Shown here: positions 34,967-44,004 of the stretch, in pieces
Numbering within the stretch: position 1 is the first letter of the stretch
Layout of the letters: every line of letters starts with the position of its first letter
Origin: JACVRM01 sp963839815
Lineage (GTDB): Bacteria; Actinomycetota; Thermoleophilia; Gaiellales; Gaiellaceae
Assembly (NCBI GenBank): GCA_963839815.1
Contig: CAWIWF010000008.1
Span: 434,001-498,000, forward strand
Reading direction: 5' to 3'
Length of the DNA: 64,000 nucleotides
The notes under the pieces: generated by a model
What the model was told of the DNA's origin: nothing
Databases searched by the model: none
Seen by the model: the letters and a program-made list of their open reading frames with translations, nothing else
Made by a program: the position numbers and the translations under genes

Positions 34967-35181
34967 TCGACGACGTCGACGCCCAGCTCGGCGACCTCCT
35001 GGCCAGACGCGCAGCCCTCACGGCCGCCGTACAGCCACTCAAGGACGACCCCGAGCGCGACCCCGCCCGAGAGCACGCGATCGCCGAGACGATGGCCCAA
35101 CGCGCCCCCGCCCTCGGCACCGACCGCCTGACCAGGATCGTCCACACGATCATCACCGAAAGTCTCGACGCGGCGAACTAG
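34963..35181 (+). CDS. Chorismate-mutase-like helical domain
   Basis: The segment LIDDVDAQLGDLLARRAALTAAVQPLKDD followed by REHAIAETMAQRAPALG and IVHTIITESLDAAN has the three-helix AroQ pattern: DxxLxxLLxRRxxL, VxxxK and RExxxxxxxxxRAPxLG. No ATG, GTG or TTG start is available in frame; CTG at 34,963 overlaps the GNAT stop (CTGA). A missed indel could also fuse it to the GNAT protein. AroQ converts chorismate to prephenate, but the call is moderate. Confidence 0.55.
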   Translation: MIDDVDAQLGDLLARRAALTAAVQPLKDDPERDPAREHAIAETMAQRAPALGTDRLTRIVHTIITESLDAAN

Positions 35182-35464
35182 CGGTCAGCGACCTGCAACC
35201 AGCCGCCATCGCTTACCCAACCCACCGCGACAGCGAGACCGCAGCGGGCCGCTCGGCCCCCGCTCCGGCCAGGCCCCGCTGGAGAGCAAGTTCGAGCCCT
35301 CGGACTCTCCCCAGCTCCACCCATCCGAAGGATGTCGGTGCGCCCTGCCACCATGGCGGCAACGGTTCCCGTAGGCTGAGGACCTTCCCCGACAGGTCGC
35401 TCGGCACCCACGCCGTGGCCATTGATGCACGCCCGATCACGACCGACGAGGAGTCTCGACACTC

Positions 35465-38400
35465 ATGACGTCAGGTGCCAGCGACAGCTTCGTTCACCTG
35501 CATGTCCACACCGAGTACTCCATGCTCGACGGGGCCGCCAGGCTCACCCAGCTGACCGAGCGGGCGGCCGAGCTGGAGATGCCGGCGATCGCGATGACCG
35601 ACCACGGCAACGTGTTCGGGGCCTACGAGTTCTACAAGAAGGCCAAGGCGGTCGGGGTCAAGCCGATCATCGGCATCGAGGCCTACTTCGCCCCCAACAT
35701 CTCGCGCTTCGAGCGCAAGGGCGTCAACTTCTACGACGGCGGCGACGACGACGTCTCGGCCCGCGGCGCCTACACGCACATGACGCTGCTCAGCGAGAGC
35801 ACGGAGGGGATGCACAACCTCTTCCGGCTCTCGAGCGGCGCGTGGCGCGACGGCTTCTTCAAGCACCCGCGGGCCGACCGGGAGCTGCTCGCCCAGCACG
35901 CGAAGGGGCTGATCGGCACCACCGGCTGCCCGTCGGGCGAGGTGCAGGTCCACCTGCGCTACGGCAACTACGAGGCGGCCCGCAAGGCGGCCGGCGACTT
36001 CCAGGAGATCCTCGGCCGCGAGAACTACTTCCTCGAGCTGATGGACCACGGGCTCGAGATCGAGAACAAGGTGCGCGACGGCCTGCTCCGGCTGGCCAAG
36101 GACCTCCAGATCCCGTTGCTGGCGACCAACGACTCCCACTACGTGCTGGAGCAGGACGCCCCCTCGCAGGAGCACCTGCTGTGCATCAACTCCAGCAGCA
36201 CCATGGACATGCCGGTGGGCTCGGGGGCCGGCAAGCGGTTCGCGTTCGAGGGCACCGGCTACTACCTGAAGTCCGCCGCCGAGATGCGCCACCTGTGGGC
36301 CGACAAGAACGGACTGCCGGAGGCGTGCGACAACACGCTGCTCATCGCCGAGCGCTGTGACGTCGAGTTCACCGAGGGCAACGGCACCTACATGCCCCGC
36401 TTCTCGTGCCCTCCCGGTCACTCCGAGCACACCTGGCTGCTCGAGGAGGTCGCGCGCGGGCTGGCGGTCCGCTACCCGGGCGGAGTGCCTGCCGAGGCCC
36501 GCGATCGGGCCGACTTCGAGGTCGGCGTCATCCTCGAGATGGGCTTCCCCGGCTACTTCCTCGTCGTCGCCGACTTCATCAACTGGGCCAAGGAGCAGGG
36601 GATCCGGGTCGGGCCGGGCCGCGGCTCGGGCGCCGGCTCGATCGTCGCCTACGCGCTGCGGATCACCGACCTGGACCCGCTGGTGCACGGGCTGCTGTTC
36701 GAGCGGTTCCTCAACCCCGAGCGCATCTCGATGCCCGACTTCGACATCGACTTCGACGAGCGTCGCCGTGGTGAGGTGATCCGCTACGTCAGCGACAAGT
36801 ACGGCGACGACCGGGTCTCCATGATCGTCACCTACGGCACGATCAAGGCCAAGCAGGCGGTCAAGGACTCCAGCCGGATCCTCGGCTACCCGTTCGCGAT
36901 GGGCGACCGGATCACCAAGGCGATGCCCGCAGCGGTGATGGGCAAGGACATCCCGCTCAAGGACGTGTTCGACCCCGAGCACAAGCGCTACGGCGAGGGC
37001 GGCGAGTTCCGCTCCCTCTACGACAACGACCCCGATGTGAAGAAGGTCGTCGACACGGCCATCGGCATCGAGGGCCTCAAGCGCCAGTGGGGCGTGCACG
37101 CGGCCGGCGTGATCATGTCCAGCGAGCCGCTGGCCGACGTCATCCCGCTGCTCAAGCGGCCGGCCGACGGCGCGATGATCACGCAGTTCGACTACCCGAC
37201 GTGCGAAGCGCTCGGCCTGATCAAGATGGACTTCCTCGGGCTGCGCAACCTCACCGTGCTCGACGACGCGCTGAAGAACATCAAGGCCAACCGGGGCGAG
37301 GAGCTGGTGCTCGAGGACCTGGCTCTCGACGACGCGCCGTCCTACCAGCTGCTCGGCACCGGCAACACGCTCGGCATCTTCCAGCTCGACGGCGGACCGA
37401 TGCGGTCGCTGCTGCGGCTGATGCGTCCCGACAGCTTCGCCGACATCTCGGCCGTCCTGGCGCTCTACCGGCCGGGTCCGATGGGCGTCGACTCCCACAC
37501 CAACTACGCCCTCCGCAAGAACAACAAGCAGGAGATCACCCCGATCCACCGGGAGCTCGAGGAGCCGCTCGCGGAGATCCTGGAGCCGACGTACGGCCTG
37601 ATCGTCTACCAGGAGCAGATCCTGGCGGTCGCCCAGAAGGTCGCGGGCTACTCGCTCGGACAGGCCGACCTGCTGCGCAAGGCGATGGGCAAGAAGAAGA
37701 AGGAGATCCTCGACGCGGAGTACGGCCCGTTCTCGGAGGGCATGAAGGCCAACGGCTTCTCCGACGCGGCGATCAAGGCCCTCTGGGAGACGCTGGTCCC
37801 GTTCTCCGACTACGCGTTCAACAAGGCGCACACCGCGTCGTACGGCCTGATCTCCTACTGGACCGCCTACCTCAAGCAGCACTACGCGCCCGAGTACATG
37901 GCGGCGCTGCTGACCTCGGTCAAGGACGACAAGGACAAGTCGGCGATCTACCTCAACGAGTGCCGCCGGATGAAGATCCAGGTGCTGCCGCCCGACGTCA
38001 ACGAGTCCGCGTCCGACTACACACCGGTCGGCAACGACATCAGGTTCGGGCTGACCGCGATCCGCAACGTCGGCAGCAACGTCGTCGACGGCATCGTCGC
38101 GGGCAGGGAGGCCAACGGCCGGTTCCTCGACTTCAACGACTTCCTCGACAAGGTGCCGGCTCCGGTCTGCAACAAGCGGGTGATCGAGTCGCTGATCAAG
38201 GCCGGTGCCTTCGACGACATGAAGCACAAGCGCCGGGCCCTGGTCGCGGTGCACGAGACGGCCGTCGACCAGTACGTCGACATCAAGCGCAACGAGGCGA
38301 TCGGGCAGGACTCGCTGTTCGGCGGGCTCGACGACGAGGGCGGCGGCTTCGGCATCACCGTCGCGATCCCCGAGATCGACGAGTGGGACAAGACCACCCT

Positions 38401-39022
38401 GCTCGGCCACGAGCGCGACATGCTCGGCCTCTACGTCTCGGACCACCCGCTGCTCGGGCTGGAGCACGTGCTGTCCAGGGGCACCGACTGCACCATCGGC
38501 CAGCTGATGACCGACGAGGAGCGCGCCGACGGCTCGCCGGTCACCGTCAGCGGCCTGGTCACCTCGGTCCAGCGCAAGATCACCAAGCGCGGCGACGCCT
38601 GGGCGATGATCACCCTCGAAGACCTCGAAGGTGCGATCGACGTGCTGCTCTTCCCGAGCTCCTACCAGCTGGCCAGTACGTTGCTGGTCGAGGACGCCAT
38701 CCTGACGGTCAAGGGGCGGCTCTCGCGCCAGAAGGACCAGCCGGAGCTGCACGGACAGGAGATCACGGTGCCCGACCTCGCCGATGGTCCCTCCGGTCCG
38801 GTGGTGATCAGCCTGCCGTCGACGCGCTGCACGGGTCCGGTGATCGAGCAGCTCAAGGACGTGCTCGGCACCCACCCCGGTATGACCGAGGTCCGGCTGC
38901 GGCTGATGACGCGGCAGGCCACCAAGGTGATGCGCCTCGACGACCGGCTGCGGGTCAGCCCGAGCCCCGCGCTGTTCGCCGACCTCAAACAGCTCCTGGG
39001 ACCCGGATGTCTGACCGGATGA
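35465..39022 (+). CDS. dnaE1: DNA polymerase III alpha subunit (replicative DnaE1)
   Basis: Replicative C-family polymerase of 1185 residues. The PHP domain opens HLHVHTEYSMLDGAARLTQ with TDHGNVFGAYEFYKKAK; the palm has GRGSGAGSIVAYALRI and the catalytic PDFDIDFDERRRGEVI; the thumb, fingers and helix-hairpin-helix follow, and an OB fold (VTVSGLVTSVQRKITKRGDA) lies near the C-terminus. Apparently intact. It is transcribed in the same direction as rluD and followed by an overlapping membrane-protein gene. Confidence 0.97.
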   Translation: MTSGASDSFVHLHVHTEYSMLDGAARLTQLTERAAELEMPAIAMTDHGNVFGAYEFYKKAKAVGVKPIIGIEAYFAPNISRFERKGVNFYDGGDDDVSARGAYTHMTLLSESTEGMHNLFRLSSGAWRDGFFKHPRADRELLAQHAKGLIGTTGCPSGEVQVHLRYGNYEAARKAAGDFQEILGRENYFLELMDHGLEIENKVRDGLLRLAKDLQIPLLATNDSHYVLEQDAPSQEHLLCINSSSTMDMPVGSGAGKRFAFEGTGYYLKSAAEMRHLWADKNGLPEACDNTLLIAERCDVEFTEGNGTYMPRFSCPPGHSEHTWLLEEVARGLAVRYPGGVPAEARDRADFEVGVILEMGFPGYFLVVADFINWAKEQGIRVGPGRGSGAGSIVAYALRITDLDPLVHGLLFERFLNPERISMPDFDIDFDERRRGEVIRYVSDKYGDDRVSMIVTYGTIKAKQAVKDSSRILGYPFAMGDRITKAMPAAVMGKDIPLKDVFDPEHKRYGEGGEFRSLYDNDPDVKKVVDTAIGIEGLKRQWGVHAAGVIMSSEPLADVIPLLKRPADGAMITQFDYPTCEALGLIKMDFLGLRNLTVLDDALKNIKANRGEELVLEDLALDDAPSYQLLGTGNTLGIFQLDGGPMRSLLRLMRPDSFADISAVLALYRPGPMGVDSHTNYALRKNNKQEITPIHRELEEPLAEILEPTYGLIVYQEQILAVAQKVAGYSLGQADLLRKAMGKKKKEILDAEYGPFSEGMKANGFSDAAIKALWETLVPFSDYAFNKAHTASYGLISYWTAYLKQHYAPEYMAALLTSVKDDKDKSAIYLNECRRMKIQVLPPDVNESASDYTPVGNDIRFGLTAIRNVGSNVVDGIVAGREANGRFLDFNDFLDKVPAPVCNKRVIESLIKAGAFDDMKHKRRALVAVHETAVDQYVDIKRNEAIGQDSLFGGLDDEGGGFGITVAIPEIDEWDKTTLLGHERDMLGLYVSDHPLLGLEHVLSRGTDCTIGQLMTDEERADGSPVTVSGLVTSVQRKITKRGDAWAMITLEDLEGAIDVLLFPSSYQLASTLLVEDAILTVKGRLSRQKDQPELHGQEITVPDLADGPSGPVVISLPSTRCTGPVIEQLKDVLGTHPGMTEVRLRLMTRQATKVMRLDDRLRVSPSPALFADLKQLLGPGCLTG

Positions 39023-39606
39023 CCGAGCCGGCGCCCGTGACGACTCCGGAGTCGCCCGGCCGGCGCCGCTGGGTCGCGCCCGCAGTCCAGGGCGGGATCA
39101 TCCTCGCCCTGTTCGCGGCCGCCGGCCTGTTCGGCGGCTGGGTCTGGTGGAAGCTGTGGTCGCCGGCTCCGGACGGCGCCGTGTTCGAGAAGCAGTGGTA
39201 CCCCCAGGCCACCGAGGGCCTGATGGCGGAGTTCGCCGGCACCGGGTGGTACGTCGTCGTCGCCATCGTGGCCGGCCTCCTGTTGGGCCTGGTCGCCGGC
39301 CTGGTGCTCGACCGCGACGAGATCGTGACCCTGGTCGCGGTCGTCGTGGGGAGCGCGCTGGCCGCGTGGCTGATGCTCAGGATCGGCCTCCACTTCAGTC
39401 CGCCCGACCCGCAGTCGATCGCGAAGACCGCGAAGGACGGCACCGAGCTGCCCGGCTGGCTCGAGCTCGCCGGCGCGGTCAACCTGCCCGGGCACGCGCT
39501 CGACGACGACGTGCGCAGCCCCATGCTGGCCTTCCCGATCGGCGCGCTGGCCGGCCTGGCGATCGCGCTGTTCGGGATCTCGAAACAACAACGTCGCCGT
39601 GCTTGA
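39007..39606 (+). CDS. Actinobacterial membrane protein (DUF2567-like)
   Basis: A 199-residue protein with four predicted membrane segments (GGIILALFAAAGLFGGWVWW, YVVVAIVAGLLLGLVAGLVL, TLVAVVVGSALAAWLMLRI and FPIGALAGLAIALFGI). The loop after the first segment has VFEKQWYPQATEGLMAEFAG. It resembles the DUF2567 group of actinobacterial membrane proteins, but that is from memory. It overlaps the end of dnaE1 by 16 bp. Confidence 0.7.
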   Translation: MSDRMTEPAPVTTPESPGRRRWVAPAVQGGIILALFAAAGLFGGWVWWKLWSPAPDGAVFEKQWYPQATEGLMAEFAGTGWYVVVAIVAGLLLGLVAGLVLDRDEIVTLVAVVVGSALAAWLMLRIGLHFSPPDPQSIAKTAKDGTELPGWLELAGAVNLPGHALDDDVRSPMLAFPIGALAGLAIALFGISKQQRRRA

Positions 39607-39697
39607 TCCGGGGTTGACCCGGAACCTCGGCGGGTAGTCTCCCGTCCGACCCACGACCTTGCTCCTGTTCTCAGAACGCGCCGAGGGGGAACCTCAC

Positions 39698-41464
39698 ATG
39701 TCCACGAACCTGCCGCCCACCGGCCCACCATCCGGCCCACCATCCGGCCCGCCCCCGGCCCGCCGCCGGACCGCCGCTGGGCCCACCGCCGAGCGGCCCG
39801 CCGGCCGAGGTGCTCGAGCAGGGTGGCGGAGGCCCGATCCCCCCGCGCCACCGGCGCAGAAGTCCGGCGACTGGGGTCGCAAGGGCCTGATCATCGGCGG
39901 CGTGGTCGGCGTACTGGCCGTCGGCGGAGCTGCGTTCGGCGCCTACTCGTGGCTGACCTCGACCGGTCCGCAGCCCGCCGAGGCACTGCCCTCCGACACC
40001 CTCGGCTACGTCAGCATCGACCTCGACCCGAGTGGCAGCCAGAAGATCGCCGCCCTGAAGACGCTCGAGAAGTTCCCGGCGGCCGACCAGTGGCTCGACG
40101 ACGAGGGCATCGGGTCCGGCGACGACATCCGCAAGTTCATCTTCACCAAGATCCAAGAGGAAGAGGGCGCCTGCGAGGACCTCGACTTCGAGGACGACAT
40201 CCAGCCGTGGCTGGGGGACCGGTTCGCGGTCGCAGCCATCGACCAGGGCGACGGCGAGGTGCCGGCACCGGTGGGCGTGGTCCAGGTCAAGGACGCCGAC
40301 GGCGCCCAGGATCAGGTCGAGAAGATGATCGAGGCCTGCGGCGGCAACCCCGATGAAGGTGGCCTCGCCATCAACGGCGACTGGCTGATCATCGCGGAGA
40401 CCGACGACATCGCCGAGCAGGTGGCCGACGACGCCGCCGACTCGAGCCTGGCCGACGACGGTGACTTCCAGAAGTGGACCGAGGAGGCCGGCGACCCCGG
40501 CATCCTGACGGCGTACCTCTCTCCGGACGCAGGCAGGGTGCTGGCCGAGGAGCTCGGCGGGCTCGGCGGCGCCCTGACCGGCGGCGACATCACCGACTGC
40601 GCGAGCGGAGACCTCGACGGCTGCCTCGCGCCCGAGGGGCTCGACGCCGAGCCGCTGCCCGAAGACGCGCTCGAGGCGTTCGAGGACTTCGGCGGTCTCG
40701 CCCTGACCGTGCGGTTCGACGACGGCTCGCTCGAGGTGGAGATGGCCGGCGACACCGCGGCCGCGGGCCTGGGCTCGCTCACGGCCAGCGACGCGGGCGC
40801 CGAGGCCATCTCGACCCTCCCGGAGGACACCGCCGCGGCGTTCGGCATGGGCTTCGAGCCCGGCTGGTTCGAGGACGTCCTCGACTACGTCGACTCGGCA
40901 TCCGGCGGGGCTCTGGGCATCGAGGAGTTCCTCGGCCAGGCCGAGGAGCAGTTCGACCTGACCCTGCCCGAGGATGCCGAGACCCTGTTCGGCGAGTCGG
41001 TGGCCATCGCGGTGGGCAGTGACTTCGACCCGGAGGCGTTCTTCAGCTCCGACGGCGGCACCGGCGACCTCCCGATCGGCGCCAAGATCAAGGGCGACCC
41101 CGACGCCATCCAGGAGGTGCTCGACAAGGTCAAGGCGACGGCGCCGACGCCCGAGGATGCGGAGATCTTCAGCTCGGACTCCGACGACGACTACATCGTG
41201 ATCGGACCCGACACCGACTACCTCTCGGAGCTGCTGGACGACGGCGGCCTCGGCGACACGGACACCTTCCAGGACGTCGTGCGCGAGGACGACCCGCAGT
41301 CGATCTTCTTCATCAACTTCGACGCCGGCGACAACTGGCTGGCCGAGCTGGCCGGCGACGACGCGGAGGTCAGGGACAACCTCGAGCCGCTCGCCGGACT
41401 CGGCATCACCAGCTGGGGCGACGACAACGTCGGGCACGTGGTGCTGCGGATCACGACCGACTGA
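39698..41464 (+). CDS. DUF3352-type membrane-anchored protein
   Basis: 588 residues: a Pro-rich cytoplasmic N-terminus, one membrane anchor (GLIIGGVVGVLAVGGAAFGAYSWL), and a large, very acidic extracytoplasmic domain starting PAEALPSDTLGYVSIDLDPS, the DUF3352 signature. Function unknown. Between about 39,755 and 39,840 the alternative frame reads GPPLGPPPSGPPAEVLEQGG, which fits the Pro-rich linker far better than the current frame, so a compensating pair of indels is likely there. Its last 14 bases overlap the restored end of the convergent ybaK gene. Confidence 0.78.
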   Translation: MSTNLPPTGPPSGPPSGPPPARRRTAAGPTAERPAGRGARAGWRRPDPPAPPAQKSGDWGRKGLIIGGVVGVLAVGGAAFGAYSWLTSTGPQPAEALPSDTLGYVSIDLDPSGSQKIAALKTLEKFPAADQWLDDEGIGSGDDIRKFIFTKIQEEEGACEDLDFEDDIQPWLGDRFAVAAIDQGDGEVPAPVGVVQVKDADGAQDQVEKMIEACGGNPDEGGLAINGDWLIIAETDDIAEQVADDAADSSLADDGDFQKWTEEAGDPGILTAYLSPDAGRVLAEELGGLGGALTGGDITDCASGDLDGCLAPEGLDAEPLPEDALEAFEDFGGLALTVRFDDGSLEVEMAGDTAAAGLGSLTASDAGAEAISTLPEDTAAAFGMGFEPGWFEDVLDYVDSASGGALGIEEFLGQAEEQFDLTLPEDAETLFGESVAIAVGSDFDPEAFFSSDGGTGDLPIGAKIKGDPDAIQEVLDKVKATAPTPEDAEIFSSDSDDDYIVIGPDTDYLSELLDDGGLGDTDTFQDVVREDDPQSIFFINFDAGDNWLAELAGDDAEVRDNLEPLAGLGITSWGDDNVGHVVLRITTD

Positions 41465-41939
41465 TATCTGCGGTGGTCGCCCCCGTGACCGTCGACCAGG
41501 TCATCGGGGGCGATCTCCAGGTCGAGCCCGCGGCGTCCGGCCGAGACGTACACGGTCGGATGGGCTAGTGCCTCAGGTCGACCACGGTCGGATGCGGGCG
41601 CTTCTGGCCGACCGGCGAGATGCCGCCGGCGACGTAGCCCGTGGCTCGCTCGGCCGCCGCCACCTCGGCCATGACCGCCTTGCTGCCGTCCAGCGCCCGC
41701 GCCAGCGACTTGAGGTCGAGCCGGCCGGAGACGGGCACGACCGCCACGGCCAGCCGCCCGTCGACCGACGCCATCAGGGTCTTGAACACCCGCTCCGGGT
41801 CGAGGCCGAGCGCCGCGGCCGCCTCGTCGCCGTACGACGTCGCCCGCGGGTCGTGGGTCGTAGGCATGCAGCGTGAAGTCGATGCCGCGCGGGTCAGCGC
41901 GACCGTCGCCGGCGTGCCACCCGACTGCTTCTTGGCCAT
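41451..41939 (-). CDS. YbaK/EbsC-type aminoacyl-tRNA deacylase, frameshifted
   Basis: Hydrolyses mischarged aminoacyl-tRNA. Intact parts read MAKKQSGGTPATVAL, SYGDEAAAALGLDPERVFKTL and GYVAGGISPVGQKRPHPTVVD. Between about 41,840 and 41,885 another frame supplies GIDFTLHAYD, the expected text, so two indels flank it. The open frame stops at 41,565, but the family C-terminus (VYVSAGRRGLDLEIAPDDLV) continues in a shifted frame to about 41,451. I therefore extend the gene over all frames. Confidence 0.72.
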
Positions 41940-41954
41940 GCTCGGTCAGCGCGG

Positions 41955-42620
41955 TCAGTTAGGGGACCAGCGGGTGCGCGCGACCTCGGTGGCGGGCAGC
42001 GACGGGATCACGTTCATGGCCCGCAGCTCGGAGCGGAGCAGGTCGGTGACCAGGACCAGGCGCTCGGCGGCGTCCTCGGCCTCGAGCAGCGACTGGCGCT
42101 CGGCCATCGGCAGCGGCGCGCAGGCGGCGAGCGTCCACGACAGGTAGCCGGCGTCGCGGGGGAGCGAGCCCTCGTAGGGATCGGTGCGCACCTGCGCCAG
42201 CGCCTGCCGGTACGCCGTGAACGTGGCGCGGGCACGGTCGAGCAGCTCGTCGGGCACGATCGCGTCGGCCTCGGGGCGGTCCTGGACATGTCCCACCGGG
42301 AACGGCCCCGACGTCTCGAGCCGGTCGAGCTGGATCCGGCCCATCCCCACGGCCACGATGTCGAAGGTGCCGTCGGCGTGCGACTCCACCTCGGTCAGCT
42401 GCACCCGGCACCCGACGCGGTAGAGCGACTGGGCGCCGTGGTCGCCGACCTCGTAGCCCTCCCGGATGCCGACCGACCCGAACAACCGCTCCGTGGGGTC
42501 CTCCACGCGGAGCAGGTGGTGCACCAGGGCCCGGTAGCGATCCTCGAAGACCTTGAGCGGCACGCTGACGCCAGGGAACAGCACCGTGTTCAGGGGGAAC
42601 ATCGGCAGCGTGTCCGTCAC
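41955..42620 (-). CDS. LON substrate-binding-domain protein
   Basis: A 221-residue stand-alone LON N-terminal domain (PUA-like): LPMFPLNTVLFPGVSVPLKVFEDRYRALV at the start, then GTFDIVAVGMGRIQLDRLE. No ATPase or protease domain follows. Such proteins are common in Actinobacteria and of unknown function. I start at GTG 42,618-42,620. Divergent from hisD. Confidence 0.88.
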   Translation of the reverse strand: MTDTLPMFPLNTVLFPGVSVPLKVFEDRYRALVHHLLRVEDPTERLFGSVGIREGYEVGDHGAQSLYRVGCRVQLTEVESHADGTFDIVAVGMGRIQLDRLETSGPFPVGHVQDRPEADAIVPDELLDRARATFTAYRQALAQVRTDPYEGSLPRDAGYLSWTLAACAPLPMAERQSLLEAEDAAERLVLVTDLLRSELRAMNVIPSLPATEVARTRWSPN

Positions 42621-42687
42621 GCTTGCACCGTAGTCCAGCCCCCGTCGCGAGTCGGGGAGAACGGCCGTCGACTCGTAGAATTGCCCC

Positions 42688-44001
42688 ATGATCCGCCGCA
42701 TCGACCTGCGCGGGGCCCAGCCGACCGACGGTGGCCCCGTGGACTACCGCGGCGCCGTGCCGCGGGCCGACTTCGACGTCGAGGCGGCGATCCCCGCGGT
42801 GCACGCCATCTGCGAGGCGGTGCGCACGCGCGGCCTCGAGGCGATCCGGGAGTACTCCGAGCGGTTCGACGGCGTCGTCCAGGACGACATCCGGGTGCCG
42901 GCGGCTGCCCTCACCGACGCCCTCGAGCGCCTCGACCCCGACATCCGAGCCGGTCTGGAGGAGTCGGTCCGCCGACTGCGCGCGACCTGCGCGGCCGAGC
43001 TGGAGCACGACGTCACCACCGAGCTCGCCGCAGGCGCCACGGTCACCCACCGCAAGGTGCCGGTCGACCGGGTCGGGCTCTACGTGCCCGGTGGCCTGGC
43101 CCCGCTCGTCTCGAGCGTGCTGATGAACGTGGTGCCCGCCCAGGTGGCCGGCGTGACCTCGATCGCGCTGACCTCGACCCCGCAGAAGGACCACGGCGGC
43201 CTGCCGCACCCCACCATCCTCGCGGCCTGCGCGCTGCTCGGCATCGACGAGGTGTACGCCGTCGGCGGCGCCCAGGCGATCGCGATGTTCGCCTACGGCG
43301 TCGGACCGTGCGCTCGCGTGGATCTCGTGACCGGCCCCGGCAGCATCTACACGGTCACCGCCAAGCGACTGCTCAAGGGACTCGTCGGCATCGACTCCGA
43401 GGCCGGGCCGACCGAGATCGCGATCCTCGCCGACGACACGGCGGAGGCCGCGTTCGTCGCCGCCGACCTGGTCAGCCAGGCCGAGCACGACCCGCTGGCG
43501 GCCGCGGTGCTGGTCACCCCGTCGGAGGAGCTCGCGACGGCCGTCGAGGCCGAGCTGGAGACCCAGGTCGCGGCCACCAAGCACGCCGATCGGATCAGGA
43601 CCGCCCTGGCCGGCGCCCAGTCCGGCATCGTGCTGGTCGCCGACCTCGAGCAGGGCCTCGAGGTGGTCAACGCCTACGCCGCCGAGCACCTGGAGATCCA
43701 GACCGCCGACGCCGCGGCGTACGCCGCCCGGGTCCGCAACGCCGGCGCCATCTTCGTCGGCCCGCACGCCCCGGTCTCGCTCGGCGACTACTGCGCGGGC
43801 TCCAACCACGTGCTGCCGACCGGCGGCTGTGCCTGCCACTCCTCGGGGCTGTCGGTGCGCGCGTTCACCAAGTCGGTGCACGTCGTCGACTACTCCCGCG
43901 AGGCGCTGGCGGAGGTGGCCGACCACGTCACGACGCTGGCCGAGGCCGAGGACCTGCCGGGCCACGGTGCGGCGGTCCGGGTCCGGTTCGGGCAGGACTG
44001 A
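42688..44001 (+). CDS. hisD: Histidinol dehydrogenase
   Basis: Catalyses the last two steps of histidine synthesis, L-histidinol to L-histidine, with NAD. The 437 residues are intact: PGGLAPLVSSVLMNVVPAQVAGV, VGGAQAIAMFAYG, DLVTGPGSIYTVTAKRLLKG, AEHLEI and GSNHVLPTGG, with zinc and catalytic histidines. First gene of the his operon; its stop is three bases before hisC. Confidence 0.97.
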   Translation: MIRRIDLRGAQPTDGGPVDYRGAVPRADFDVEAAIPAVHAICEAVRTRGLEAIREYSERFDGVVQDDIRVPAAALTDALERLDPDIRAGLEESVRRLRATCAAELEHDVTTELAAGATVTHRKVPVDRVGLYVPGGLAPLVSSVLMNVVPAQVAGVTSIALTSTPQKDHGGLPHPTILAACALLGIDEVYAVGGAQAIAMFAYGVGPCARVDLVTGPGSIYTVTAKRLLKGLVGIDSEAGPTEIAILADDTAEAAFVAADLVSQAEHDPLAAAVLVTPSEELATAVEAELETQVAATKHADRIRTALAGAQSGIVLVADLEQGLEVVNAYAAEHLEIQTADAAAYAARVRNAGAIFVGPHAPVSLGDYCAGSNHVLPTGGCACHSSGLSVRAFTKSVHVVDYSREALAEVADHVTTLAEAEDLPGHGAAVRVRFGQD

Positions 44002-44004
44002 CCG

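Noticed and set aside
35280..35335. tRNA-like text (GTTCGAGCC ... CCCAGCTCCACC) before dnaE1
   Set aside because: The bases flanking the T-loop-like part do not pair as a T stem, and I could not form anticodon or acceptor stems upstream.
35471..38875. Very long minus-strand open frame opposite dnaE1
   Set aside because: It is the high-GC mirror of the real dnaE1 gene; its composition is typical of antisense shadow frames and it matches no family.
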